A DNA stretch of 64,000 nt. It comes from Leptospirales bacterium. Lineage in GTDB: Bacteria > Spirochaetota > Leptospiria > Leptospirales > Leptonemataceae. Under the pieces are notes generated by a model. The model was not told the DNA's origin, ran no database searches, and worked only from the letters and a program-made list of their open reading frames with translations. Numbering within the stretch: the stretch's first letter is position 1; each line of letters starts with the position of its first letter. Shown here piece by piece: positions 9,278 to 17,766 of this stretch. Location: contig JAEUSB010000037.1 of the NCBI GenBank assembly GCA_016788865.1, forward strand, positions 41,029-105,028, written 5' to 3'. A program made the position numbers and the translations under genes.

Positions 9278-10756
9278 TCAAAACTGAAAATATACGAATG
9301 GGACGTTGCCGGCAGCCTTCCAGCTTATTGCGAACAGCAACAGAACTGCAAAGCCAACTAAAGCCGGCCGCTCAAAGGCTTTCCACTTCTCTCGCCGTTC
9401 AAAGATGAATCTAAAATCATTGTACTCAAGCCAGTGAAGAAAGAGGAAAACCAGAAAAACCAACCCGTGATATGAATTCAGACCAAAAGGGATGGTTTCG
9501 CGCGAAAACGAAAACAGCGCCGTATAATTTCTGACTATTAGATTCAGGTCTGTTCCCGCGTTAAAAAAGACACCGCCCAGAGCGACCAGGGTAAAGATCA
9601 AAGCCATGCGGAGAAAATTCTTGAAGGTCCGGAAGCCAAACGTTGTATTTGGTTCGTTTTCGCGCCGCGCCCAGCGTTCCTCTTTGGAGAAGATACCTGC
9701 CTCACGGAGAATCCGCTCAACTACAAGGAATAGGCCAACTGCCAGCCCCCAGAGTACAAAGCCCCATCCAGCTCCATGCCAGAGGCCACCCAGGATAAAG
9801 GTTATAATGAGAAATACGTGCGACTTGAACTTGCCTTTGCGATTCCCGCCCATGGCGATGTAGAGATAGTCACGAAGCCAGAATGAAAGCGTGATGTGCC
9901 AGCGCTGCCAGTGTTCCTGGTAGGAAAGCTGGTAAAAAGGGCCCCTGAAATTCACGGGCAACTCGAAGCCCAACAACAACGACGAGCCACGAGCAATATC
10001 TGAGTATCCTGAGAAGTCAGAGTATACTTGAATAGCAAAGAAGGCGCACCCGAGGAAAATAATGATTGGGTCATATTTTTCCGGACTGTGCGTGATGGAC
10101 GCGGCCAGCTGCGCAAACAAATCCGCGATCAGAATCTTTTTTACAAGCCCGATTCCTATCAGAGCCAGGCCACGTTCAACGTCGACTGCGGCAGGATTTC
10201 GCGGTTCATCGAGTTGCTTCAGCAAATCCTCGTGGCGAATAATTGGTCCCGCAATGTGCTGAGGGAAATAGCTGATGAAAAGGAAATACTTCCAGAATCC
10301 TGGGACCTCCGTCACTTCCCCGCGATATGCATCCATGTGAAATGCAATAATCTGAAATGTGTAGAAGCTAATTGCAAGCGGCAGGATGATTACCGGGATG
10401 ATGTCTCCGTTTTCGGGCGTAATCTGCGACAGGGTTACATCGTAACTGGCAGGCAGGAGAACTTCCAGAGATCGAATAATGAAGTAGAAGTACTTAAAGA
10501 ATGCCAGGTTGCCGAGATCCAGTATGAGCGCGCCTATCAACGCACCACGTGACCTGCGTTTGACTATCAGATAGAGCAGAGGATAGTTCAGAGCCAGGAT
10601 CACGCAATAGTGGATCAAGAATGGGAATGACCAGTACGCGTAGAACAGCAGCGAGGCAACGATCAGAATGACGTTCCGGAAACGCGGGACAGCGGACCAA
10701 TAGATGATCAGGAGAATACTGAAAAAAACAAAATATTCTATGCTATTGTATAACAT
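9278..10756 (-). CDS. MBOAT-family O-acyltransferase (AlgI/DltB type)
   Basis: A 492-residue polytopic membrane protein with about ten membrane segments. Family hallmarks are visible: YSDFSGYSDIARGSSLLLGF (residues 237-256), RWHITLSFWLRDYLY, MGGNRKGK, and the catalytic His in GGLWHGAGWGF. MBOAT proteins of this branch export an acyl group, usually acetyl, for transfer to an extracellular polymer. It sits 5 bases downstream of an MCE gene and 4 bases upstream of its likely transferase partner, so it is part of the envelope operon that begins near 16.8 kb. Confidence 0.92.
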   Translation of the reverse strand: MLYNSIEYFVFFSILLIIYWSAVPRFRNVILIVASLLFYAYWSFPFLIHYCVILALNYPLLYLIVKRRSRGALIGALILDLGNLAFFKYFYFIIRSLEVLLPASYDVTLSQITPENGDIIPVIILPLAISFYTFQIIAFHMDAYRGEVTEVPGFWKYFLFISYFPQHIAGPIIRHEDLLKQLDEPRNPAAVDVERGLALIGIGLVKKILIADLFAQLAASITHSPEKYDPIIIFLGCAFFAIQVYSDFSGYSDIARGSSLLLGFELPVNFRGPFYQLSYQEHWQRWHITLSFWLRDYLYIAMGGNRKGKFKSHVFLIITFILGGLWHGAGWGFVLWGLAVGLFLVVERILREAGIFSKEERWARRENEPNTTFGFRTFKNFLRMALIFTLVALGGVFFNAGTDLNLIVRNYTALFSFSRETIPFGLNSYHGLVFLVFLFLHWLEYNDFRFIFERREKWKAFERPALVGFAVLLLFAISWKAAGNVPFVYFQF

Positions 10757-10761
10757 GCGGA

Positions 10762-11565
10762 TTAAAACGCTGTAAGGGCTGCACGGAGGAAACTATTCAC
10801 AGGAGCCTGTTCCCGCGTGTCTTCCAAACTCTCACGAAGTTCCCGCACCACAATTTGCGCGTCCGTTAAGACCGTGTTCGCATTGCGATGCAGCTCATCG
10901 TCGTTGATTAGAAGCCCAACGGTTCCCTTGCCTTGATTGATTTTGGTAGTGATCTCTGCAACGTTGTTGAGCGTTCGGCGAATGTCAGTGCGATTCTCCG
11001 CAAGAACTTCAGACAAGCCGGCCAAAGGATCACCCGCACTCTCTCCCTGTAAGTCCGTAAATCCACCGCCCTTTTCCAGGCGATGCTGCAAGGCGGTCTT
11101 GCTTTCGCTTTGTAGTTCCGATGTGGAAGGGGCCAGAACTTTGACGACTTCCGGAATCTTTCCATCTTCCCCCGGCCGAACCGATCCTGGATCAATCGCA
11201 ATGATCTTTCCTGAAAGAATGGTCTCATTTTTCACTGCGATCTTGTAGTTGCTGTAAAACTTAACGGGTTTCTTCAGTTCTATTGTCACAGCCACACGTT
11301 GCGCTACAGCAAGACTTTCATCCGCAACGGGGCGACGCTGCTCATCTACACCAATCAACGCCAGATCCGTGATGGTTCCTGCGGGCACCCCGAGCACTGT
11401 TACTCGCGATCCAACTTTGATGCCATCAGCGTTGTCAAAATAGAGAACAGTCTGGTTCCCCTTTTTTGCAAATGGTCCACTTTCTGAAATAATTGTAAAG
11501 AAGCCGGCGAGGGCCAGAGCACCAAAGAACAAAATCCCAACCAGGATATTCTGGAACCAATTCAC
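10762..11565 (-). CDS. MCE/MlaD-family lipid-transport protein (second copy)
   Basis: A 267-residue protein with one N-terminal membrane anchor (residues 7-28) and a periplasmic MCE domain (about 38-115; note VTVLGVPAGTITDLALI). MlaD-like proteins form hexameric rings that pass phospholipids between membranes with an ABC ATPase and a permease. The C-terminal helix-rich part shares the pattern NVAEITTKINQGKGTVGLLIN with the other MCE protein at 13740-14519. It is separated from that paralogue and the ATPase by the ispH gene but lies in the same direction. No permease gene is in the window. Confidence 0.88.
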   Translation of the reverse strand: MNWFQNILVGILFFGALALAGFFTIISESGPFAKKGNQTVLYFDNADGIKVGSRVTVLGVPAGTITDLALIGVDEQRRPVADESLAVAQRVAVTIELKKPVKFYSNYKIAVKNETILSGKIIAIDPGSVRPGEDGKIPEVVKVLAPSTSELQSESKTALQHRLEKGGGFTDLQGESAGDPLAGLSEVLAENRTDIRRTLNNVAEITTKINQGKGTVGLLINDDELHRNANTVLTDAQIVVRELRESLEDTREQAPVNSFLRAALTAF

Positions 11566-11595
11566 TGATAAACGGTCTTGCTCACCAACAATAGG

Positions 11596-12852
11596 TCAAG
11601 CGAAAACTCTGAGCGCTTCCTCGATGCGATCGGCACAATTTGCAATGCCTGCAACCTTTTGGATGATCGCGTCGACGGTGGCGTCAGGGCAACTCGCGCC
11701 AGCGGTGACCAGGATTTCTATTGGCCCGGCGGAACTGCCGTTCTTCTTCAACCAGTCGCTGGTAGTCACCACCGCCGCGGCCTTCATGTCAAGATGGCGT
11801 ATGGCCTGGGCAGACAGAATTTCATCCGCGTCACGAATATAGTACGTGGGCAGCCGCTCTTCACAGAGCTCGACAAGATGCGATGTATTGGAAGAATTGT
11901 AACCTCCGACAACAATCGCCAGATCTCCGCCCGAATCAAGGAGTCCATAAACAGCATCCTGATTTTCGGAGGTCGCATAACAGAGCGTATCACGCGTATC
12001 AGCAAAATGACTGCTCAGGCTACTCTCGCCAAAGCGGGCTATGACTGCATTTCGTAGATATTCGCTAATTGCCTGGGTCTCTGTCGCGAGCATGGTCGTT
12101 TGGTTTACCACACCAATTCTCTGCAAATCAACGGCAGCATTGAAGTTGGGCGAGAATCGGCCGGGGAACACCTCATAGAATTCTTCCGGTGGGCGTTCGC
12201 CCCGGACAAACACAGCAAGCTTCTCCGCCTCTTCCATATTACGAATCATGACAGATGGCGCCGTCTGCCTTGCGTGCGAGAACGTGGCCCGAGTTTCTTC
12301 GTGATTATCAAAGCCGTGGATGACCACCGTGTAGCCTTGCGCGCCCATTTGCTCGGCGCGATTCCATACTTTCTCCACAAAGGGGCATGTGGTATTATAG
12401 GTCCGCGGATTTATCCCGATATCAGCCAGGCGATTAAACATTTCCACTGTGGTCCCGAATGCCGGTACAATCACGACGTCCTGGGGCTTAAGGGTTTCAA
12501 AAGGAATGAGCTGTGAACCATCCGTCTTCATCAAGAAGCGGACACCCCGACTCTGCAAATCCTGATTCACATGAGGATTGTGAATCATTTCACTGAGCAG
12601 ATAAATGGCTTTTCCGGGGTTCTCTTCAATAGCTTTGTAAGCAATCTCAATTGCATTCTCCACTCCGTAGCAGAAGCCAAAATGACGTGCAAGTTTGAAT
12701 CGAACCTTGCCTAGATCCAGGACTGACGGACTGAAGTCTTTGCGCAGACGATCCTGAGTCTTTCGTGAGCTCTTGATTACAGAAAGTATCGGAGATCTAT
12801 AGAACGTAGGAATTTCAAATTGCCGGGGCACGCTTCCAGTAACCGAAAACAC
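11596..12852 (-). CDS. ispH: 4-hydroxy-3-methylbut-2-enyl diphosphate reductase, long form
   Basis: The last step of the MEP isoprenoid pathway: reduces HMBPP to IPP and DMAPP using a [4Fe-4S] cluster. The three cluster Cys are in HFGFCYG, NTTCPFV and DTLCYATSENQ. VGGYNSSNTSHL and VTAGASCPDATV match the conserved substrate-binding C-terminal blocks. At 418 residues it is about 100 longer than the Escherichia coli enzyme and has the layout of the plant/cyanobacterial-type long IspH, with an N-terminal extension (~45 residues) and an insert. It sits inside the MCE lipid operon, 31 bases from each MCE-side neighbour on one side and 95 bases from the ATPase gene on the other. Confidence 0.93.
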   Translation of the reverse strand: MFSVTGSVPRQFEIPTFYRSPILSVIKSSRKTQDRLRKDFSPSVLDLGKVRFKLARHFGFCYGVENAIEIAYKAIEENPGKAIYLLSEMIHNPHVNQDLQSRGVRFLMKTDGSQLIPFETLKPQDVVIVPAFGTTVEMFNRLADIGINPRTYNTTCPFVEKVWNRAEQMGAQGYTVVIHGFDNHEETRATFSHARQTAPSVMIRNMEEAEKLAVFVRGERPPEEFYEVFPGRFSPNFNAAVDLQRIGVVNQTTMLATETQAISEYLRNAVIARFGESSLSSHFADTRDTLCYATSENQDAVYGLLDSGGDLAIVVGGYNSSNTSHLVELCEERLPTYYIRDADEILSAQAIRHLDMKAAAVVTTSDWLKKNGSSAGPIEILVTAGASCPDATVDAIIQKVAGIANCADRIEEALRVFA

Positions 12853-12947
12853 ATCGCCGCTGAAAACTCAAATTTACGGGGTTGTCTGACGGAGGTGTGG
12901 CCCCCGGGTAACAGGCCCGAAGTTCTAAGGGATAAACCAAATTCCGC

Positions 12948-13739
12948 CTATTCAGAGTTTGATTTTTTAGCCGTCGGGTCTCCTGCATCGATCTGCATTG
13001 GTCCGGAAGTTCGGCCATTTATAAACTGTTGAACAATGGGATCCGTTGAATTTCTGATTTCATCTGGAGTCGCAACCAGCCGGACCTTTCCCTGGTACAG
13101 GAATGTAATTCGATCCGCGATTGTATAGGCTGAGTTCATATCATGCGTAACCACAACCTGGGTTACACCAAGCTCCGCGCGCAATTTGTTATTAAGCTCG
13201 TTCAATACCTGGCTCATTACTGGATCCAGGCCAGAGGTTGGTTCGTCATAGAGAATAATCTCTGGATGCGTGGTCAGTGCACGTGCGACGCCGACGCGTT
13301 TTTTCATTCCACCGGAAATATTTGATGGAAGCAGATGCATTGCCGGCATGAGTCCCAGCCATTGCAGTTTCTCTCGAACAATCCGATCAATCTCTTTGGG
13401 TTCGGCTAATCGTAGTTCTCTTAGTGGGAGAGCCACATTGTCGTACACGGAAAGCCAGTTAATGAGAGCGCCGCTTTGAAACAACACGCCCATCCGCGAC
13501 CGCAATTGCTGGCGAACTCGCTTTTTGGCACCGTTCATCTTGATGCCATCGATATAGACGTTTCCCTCATCAGGTTCGAGCAAACCTATGATGTGCCGGA
13601 TGCTCACGGACTTGCCAGTCCCTGAACCTCCCAGGAGGACCATGGTCTCACCTTTGCGAATGTCGATATCAACTCCACGGAGTATCTCCCGACTACCGAA
13701 GGCTTTCTTCACGCCCCGCATTTCAATCATTGCAGACAT
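12948..13739 (-). CDS. mlaF: ABC transporter ATPase of MCE lipid system (MlaF type)
   Basis: A 263-residue ATPase that powers MCE-dependent phospholipid transport from the cytoplasmic side. Walker A is GGSGTGKS (about residues 37-44), the signature is SGGMKKRVGVARAL, Walker B is IILYDEPTSGLDP and the switch His is in VVTHDMN. It abuts the upstream MCE gene (stop and start adjacent). The family normally works with an MlaE permease, which is not encoded here. The C-terminus ends in a short extension after the domain, as in MlaF. Confidence 0.92.
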   Translation of the reverse strand: MSAMIEMRGVKKAFGSREILRGVDIDIRKGETMVLLGGSGTGKSVSIRHIIGLLEPDEGNVYIDGIKMNGAKKRVRQQLRSRMGVLFQSGALINWLSVYDNVALPLRELRLAEPKEIDRIVREKLQWLGLMPAMHLLPSNISGGMKKRVGVARALTTHPEIILYDEPTSGLDPVMSQVLNELNNKLRAELGVTQVVVTHDMNSAYTIADRITFLYQGKVRLVATPDEIRNSTDPIVQQFINGRTSGPMQIDAGDPTAKKSNSE

Positions 13740-14519
13740 TCAGCCTCCCAGACTCAAGAACGCCGTAATCGTAAAAATGAAATCGATGGCAGCGCGACTT
13801 TCGCGCGAATCCTCGACGCCATCGCGAATCTCCTGTATTAATATAATGGCCCCTTTCAAAATCTCATTAGAGCCATCGGCCAGGTCCGGCCGATTCAGAA
13901 TTGAAGCGATTGTGCCTGAGCCACTGTTCATCTTCCCCGTTATCTCGGCCAGGTTTCTGGTGATCTTTCTGATAGGTTTCCTATTCTCCGCAAGCGTGGT
14001 TGCAATCATGTATAGCGGATCGTCAAAGTTTGCAGCAATGAGCACCGTGTTTCCCAGTTCCGGAACAAGACCTGTCTTCTTCATTGCGACCAGCTCTTTG
14101 GAGCCCAGATAGCGCGGCAACAGGGGACGGTCTTCTGGACCTTTCTTCCTGCCCGGATCGATTTCAATGATCTTTGCACCAAGTGCTGTCGGATAACGAG
14201 TGATTATGCGGTAGTTAGAATAGAATGTAACCGGTTGATTGATTGCAAGTAACGCAACAACCATGCTTGAGTCAGAATTTCCGGATCCATCCCCTGGTGA
14301 AATCAGATATAGCGAGTCTACCGAACCCGCGCTCACACCCAGGATCGAGATGGCAGCCCCCTGTCTGAGCCCTTCCGCAGATTCGAGGACGAGCGGGTAG
14401 AATACCGGCGTCTTCTCTGTCTTCTCTTTTGTCCGCACGATCGTCAGATACGCGATGAACCCCATCACAGCAAAGAAAGTGCAACCAACATAGAGCGTTA
14501 TGTTTCTATGATTGAACAA
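13740..14519 (-). CDS. MCE/MlaD-family lipid-transport protein (first copy)
   Basis: A 259-residue MCE protein with an N-terminal anchor (residues 7-25) and one MCE domain (about 38-125; AISILGVSAGSVDSLYL). The C-terminal part again carries NLAEITGKMNSGSGTIASILN, shared with the second copy, followed by a terminal hydrophobic helix. The gene overlaps the acyltransferase gene upstream by 14 bases and abuts the ATPase gene downstream, showing that all three are made together. Two different MCE proteins in one operon may build a mixed ring or two stacked parts. Confidence 0.88.
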   Translation of the reverse strand: MFNHRNITLYVGCTFFAVMGFIAYLTIVRTKEKTEKTPVFYPLVLESAEGLRQGAAISILGVSAGSVDSLYLISPGDGSGNSDSSMVVALLAINQPVTFYSNYRIITRYPTALGAKIIEIDPGRKKGPEDRPLLPRYLGSKELVAMKKTGLVPELGNTVLIAANFDDPLYMIATTLAENRKPIRKITRNLAEITGKMNSGSGTIASILNRPDLADGSNEILKGAIILIQEIRDGVEDSRESRAAIDFIFTITAFLSLGG

Positions 14520-15258
14520 GGAGTTCCTTTACACGATCCCGGATCGTTTCCGTCAAACGCTTAACTGCTTTCTTGCTATTCCCTTCGGGGAAGGTTTCAG
14601 GCGCGATAGGCACACCGATGTGATAGACTACTGTTCGAATTCGGCCGGGCTTCCAGGCTGCAGGATTTCCGAGCCCGGTTGTCCCGACCAGGGCACAGGG
14701 GACGATTGGGACCCGGGCGGCCAAAGCGAGCCGCGCGGCAAGCCCGCGAAAGGGCAGGAGCTTTCCGTCCTCCGAACGTTTGCCCTCCGGATAGATGGCT
14801 ATGGCATGCCCACCATCGAGTCTGCTTAGAATTGCGGTAGTCAGGTCCCGGTAGTACGCCGCTGATTCGTGGCTTGTACCGCCGCGATAGCTTCGAATGA
14901 TCGGCACCGCTTCCACATCTTTGATAAACTGGCTGATTAGATTCATTGCATCTGCAAGAAAATCTTTTGGAAACTGGCCTAGAATATCACTCCGTGATAG
15001 AAGATCTTCAATATTAATTCCAAGCGATCCACCCGTCAGTCGACTTCCTGATTCAAAGAGTTCCGACTTGGCAAGAAATACAATGGGTCTTGTGGTATAG
15101 AGCAATTGAATAAGTCCATCTGACACATCACTGTGATTGCAGGCAAGGATCACCCCGCCGGATTCCGGGATGTTGCTCGAACCCTGTACGCGAATCTGAG
15201 CAAAATGGGATAGGAGGCTGCGCAAAAAAAGAATTCTATCTTCGCGCTTTAGTTCCAA
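14506..15258 (-). CDS. 1-acyl-glycerol-3-phosphate acyltransferase-like protein (PlsC family)
   Basis: A 250-residue LPLAT-fold acyltransferase, probably making phosphatidic acid or acylating another lipid at the inner membrane. The HX4D motif is NHSDVSD (His52 region) and the second block is YPEGKRSEDGKLLPF, equivalent to EGTRS. GGVILACNHSDVSDG precedes it as usual. No long membrane segment is seen. It overlaps the MCE gene by 14 bases and follows the App1-like phosphatase by 16 bases, so synthesis and transport of phosphatidate-derived lipids are linked in this operon. Confidence 0.88.
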   Translation of the reverse strand: MELKREDRILFLRSLLSHFAQIRVQGSSNIPESGGVILACNHSDVSDGLIQLLYTTRPIVFLAKSELFESGSRLTGGSLGINIEDLLSRSDILGQFPKDFLADAMNLISQFIKDVEAVPIIRSYRGGTSHESAAYYRDLTTAILSRLDGGHAIAIYPEGKRSEDGKLLPFRGLAARLALAARVPIVPCALVGTTGLGNPAAWKPGRIRTVVYHIGVPIAPETFPEGNSKKAVKRLTETIRDRVKELLVQS

Positions 15259-15274
15259 ATTGTTGCTCGAAACG

Positions 15275-16783
15275 TTAGCTGATGTAAGACAGAACTTTCT
15301 GCGCGTTCTCTTTCTGGAATGGAAAGGTTTTCAGAACCTCTTCGAGAAAGGCCCGATCGAGAACACGCTGACCAAGCTTTGCTCCCTCAAGATTCTTCCA
15401 GACCTCGCGGAATTGATCCGATGTGAGGAGTCCAGCATCGAGGAAATGCAGTGCAAAACCGACAGCGCCACGTACCACAAAAGGCTTCTTGATTGTGCCC
15501 CATTTGAAAGCGTTCTCCGGTAAAGCCTCTACAATGAGCCGTTCAACTTCTGGCCCGTCAGGTGATTCGTTTGCCTGATTGATCCAAACGTATTCTACGG
15601 GATTGATCTTTCCGTGGATCTGAAGATTCTGCGTGGTAAGCTTTGCTATGCGAATTGAATAATCGCGCGTTAGTGCTTCGCGGCCGTGAAACTTCAAATG
15701 GTAAAGATAGTCTACCAGCTGATCGTCACGAAGCCGGCCCGTTAGCAGTACCTGGTAGAGCGTAAAGATGAAATGATCGCTCTCGGTGTTGTCCCCCATC
15801 AGAACTTCACGCGCTCCGGTTGGCTGCATGAGGCGATTGTCCAGGAGGGTTTCCAGCTTGTAGCCAACCTGGTCGAAAAGGCTCTGTACACTTGAAATGA
15901 GGAACTTGGCAGAGCGATCCACTGCCCCGCCAATGCCGGCCTGCAGATAATCGTTTATGTGAAACGCCGTTTCGAAGATCTTACGCCGAGCTTCTTCAAA
16001 CACACCCTGCAGATATTTGAGTCGAAGACCGGTTACCGGAATATGATGCAGTTCAAAGAGCGAATTGAAGCTGCGACGGAAAAAGTGCGGAGACGCAGAC
16101 AGAAAATGTAGCGGCATCCCGGCTTTTGCCACCTGACGCATGAGCTCAGCCATTCCCGGCAATGGTCGCTTCTCCGGTGGCATCTCAAACAGAGTCTGCA
16201 TTAGCCCGCTTCGCGATTCGATTTTGGTGTCTAGAAATGTCTGATCAATGTCAGAAGTTATGATCCAGCCCGTGTAGTCTGTTGGGAGAACCCTGAATTT
16301 ACCCTCCCCGATGATTATATCCTTCTTGAGGGTGATGCTTGCCCGACTGGGCATGAAAGCAATGTCAGCCAGGCTCTGTCTGAGCGAATCAATCCCGCGC
16401 AGGATGACGCGCGTCGCATAGACGCCGGGCGAAAGCTTACTGACAGTAGTATTGAAGAAACTATTGTCATTTGACGCGAACTGGTCGGATACCCAGAGGG
16501 GCGGACTCATCCCGTCACGCTTCTCAGGGAAAACTTCTGCCTGCAGGCGAGCACGACGCACACCATTCATGCCAACGTCCTGGAGCGGCCGAACCGTCAA
16601 TTTTGCGATGCGGGGAAGGCCAAGAAACATGTCCCAGTCAGACTTGATTTCCTTTTCAGTAACCGGAATGTCTACGACCTGGCCGCGAATGGCCACGCGA
16701 TCCGGAACGCCACATGTTCCTTCGACAAGGGCTAGTCGCTTTTTATCAACGGGAGCATCGGGCTGTTTGTTTTCTTCTGGCAT
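15275..16783 (-). CDS. App1-like phosphatidate phosphatase (HAD type)
   Basis: A 502-residue protein, first gene of the lipid operon. The middle holds the HAD-type catalytic motif DIDQTFLDT (near residue 178), preceded by a beta-rich domain (about 20-165), as in the App1 phosphatidate phosphatase family; FLSASPHFFRRSFNSL matches the second HAD motif region with its conserved Ser. A C-terminal part contains the Asp of motif IV in MGDNTESDHFIFTLYQ. No signal peptide is seen. It would turn phosphatidic acid into diacylglycerol, next to a PlsC-like enzyme that makes phosphatidate. It starts 69 bases from the divergent deacetylase gene. Confidence 0.8.
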   Translation of the reverse strand: MPEENKQPDAPVDKKRLALVEGTCGVPDRVAIRGQVVDIPVTEKEIKSDWDMFLGLPRIAKLTVRPLQDVGMNGVRRARLQAEVFPEKRDGMSPPLWVSDQFASNDNSFFNTTVSKLSPGVYATRVILRGIDSLRQSLADIAFMPSRASITLKKDIIIGEGKFRVLPTDYTGWIITSDIDQTFLDTKIESRSGLMQTLFEMPPEKRPLPGMAELMRQVAKAGMPLHFLSASPHFFRRSFNSLFELHHIPVTGLRLKYLQGVFEEARRKIFETAFHINDYLQAGIGGAVDRSAKFLISSVQSLFDQVGYKLETLLDNRLMQPTGAREVLMGDNTESDHFIFTLYQVLLTGRLRDDQLVDYLYHLKFHGREALTRDYSIRIAKLTTQNLQIHGKINPVEYVWINQANESPDGPEVERLIVEALPENAFKWGTIKKPFVVRGAVGFALHFLDAGLLTSDQFREVWKNLEGAKLGQRVLDRAFLEEVLKTFPFQKENAQKVLSYIS

Positions 16784-16852
16784 TTTGGTTGCGTTTTGAA
16801 TTTTACAGATTCGCGGGTCGCTTCACTTTGACTTAGCGTACGTCTGGCTGTC

Positions 16853-17764
16853 ATGCAAAAAAACTCTTCTGCCGAACCAAGTCCCGTTTTCGTATATTCC
16901 TCCGGTTATGACATGGACCTGGGACCACATGTCTTCCCGTCGGTGAAATTTGGATTTCTGTACGCTCGCCTGGTGGATAATCCCAAATTCAAGAAGCATC
17001 GCTTCCATGAGCCAGAGCCTTTGGAGCCCGGGCTGGCGAATCTGGTCCACACAAAGCCTTATTTACAAGATCTCAATACCCTGACCATGTCGCCCCGCCT
17101 CAATCGCAGCGAACTGCCCCTGAATCGCGAGATTGTGGACGCATTCTACCTGGCCTGTGGAGGCACGTTACTCGCTTCCCGGCTGGCCCTGCAGCACGGC
17201 CGCGGGATGAATCTCAGCGGCGGCTTCCACCATTCCTATCATGACCACGCAGAAGGCTTTTGTTACCTGAACGACGTGGCCATCGCGATTCGCGTGCTTC
17301 AGAAAGAGCGTGTCATTCGAACCGCCATCGTTGTGGACCTTGACGTGCATCAAGGAAACGGCACGGCCAAGATCTTCGCAAAGGACGATTCCGTTTTCAC
17401 GTTCTCGATGCATGAGCAGAACAACTATCCGGTCAAAGAAGAAAGCGATCTGGATATTGGTCTTGAAACGGGTTGTCGCGATGAACAATACCTGGGGCAT
17501 CTCTCGCAGGCCCTTCACGACATCAAACAGCGATTCGTTCCGGACATCGTTTTCTATCTGGCCGGGGTCGATCCGTACGAGCACGACCGGCTCGGCGGAC
17601 TCAGCCTCACCAAGAAAGGCATGGCGGAGCGGGATCGTATGGTTCGCGACTTTATGCCAGGTGTGCCTTTGGTCACAATGCTCGCCGGCGGCTATGCTGA
17701 GAACACGATGGATACAATTGATCTTCATTATCAGACCTGTGAGGTTCTTGCAGGGATTCGTTGA
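16853..17764 (+). CDS. Histone deacetylase-family amidohydrolase
   Basis: A 303-residue zinc amidohydrolase of the HDAC/AcuC superfamily that removes acetyl or related groups from amines. Hallmarks: GGFHHSYHDHAEGFCYLND with the paired active-site His, zinc ligands in VDLDVHQGNG (Asp and His), and the third Asp in LAGVDPYEHDRLGG. LAGGYAE gives the usual C-terminal Gly-Gly-Tyr. The substrate in bacteria may be acetylated proteins or polyamines. The next gene starts 2 bases after its stop (or overlaps it by 4 bases from a TTG), so they are co-expressed. Confidence 0.92.
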   Translation: MQKNSSAEPSPVFVYSSGYDMDLGPHVFPSVKFGFLYARLVDNPKFKKHRFHEPEPLEPGLANLVHTKPYLQDLNTLTMSPRLNRSELPLNREIVDAFYLACGGTLLASRLALQHGRGMNLSGGFHHSYHDHAEGFCYLNDVAIAIRVLQKERVIRTAIVVDLDVHQGNGTAKIFAKDDSVFTFSMHEQNNYPVKEESDLDIGLETGCRDEQYLGHLSQALHDIKQRFVPDIVFYLAGVDPYEHDRLGGLSLTKKGMAERDRMVRDFMPGVPLVTMLAGGYAENTMDTIDLHYQTCEVLAGIR

Positions 17765-17766
17765 AT

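Noticed and set aside
12815..13018. Small minus-strand frame in the gap between ispH and the ATPase gene
   Set aside because: It overlaps both genes, has no ribosome-binding site or motif; the 95-base gap is more likely a leader.
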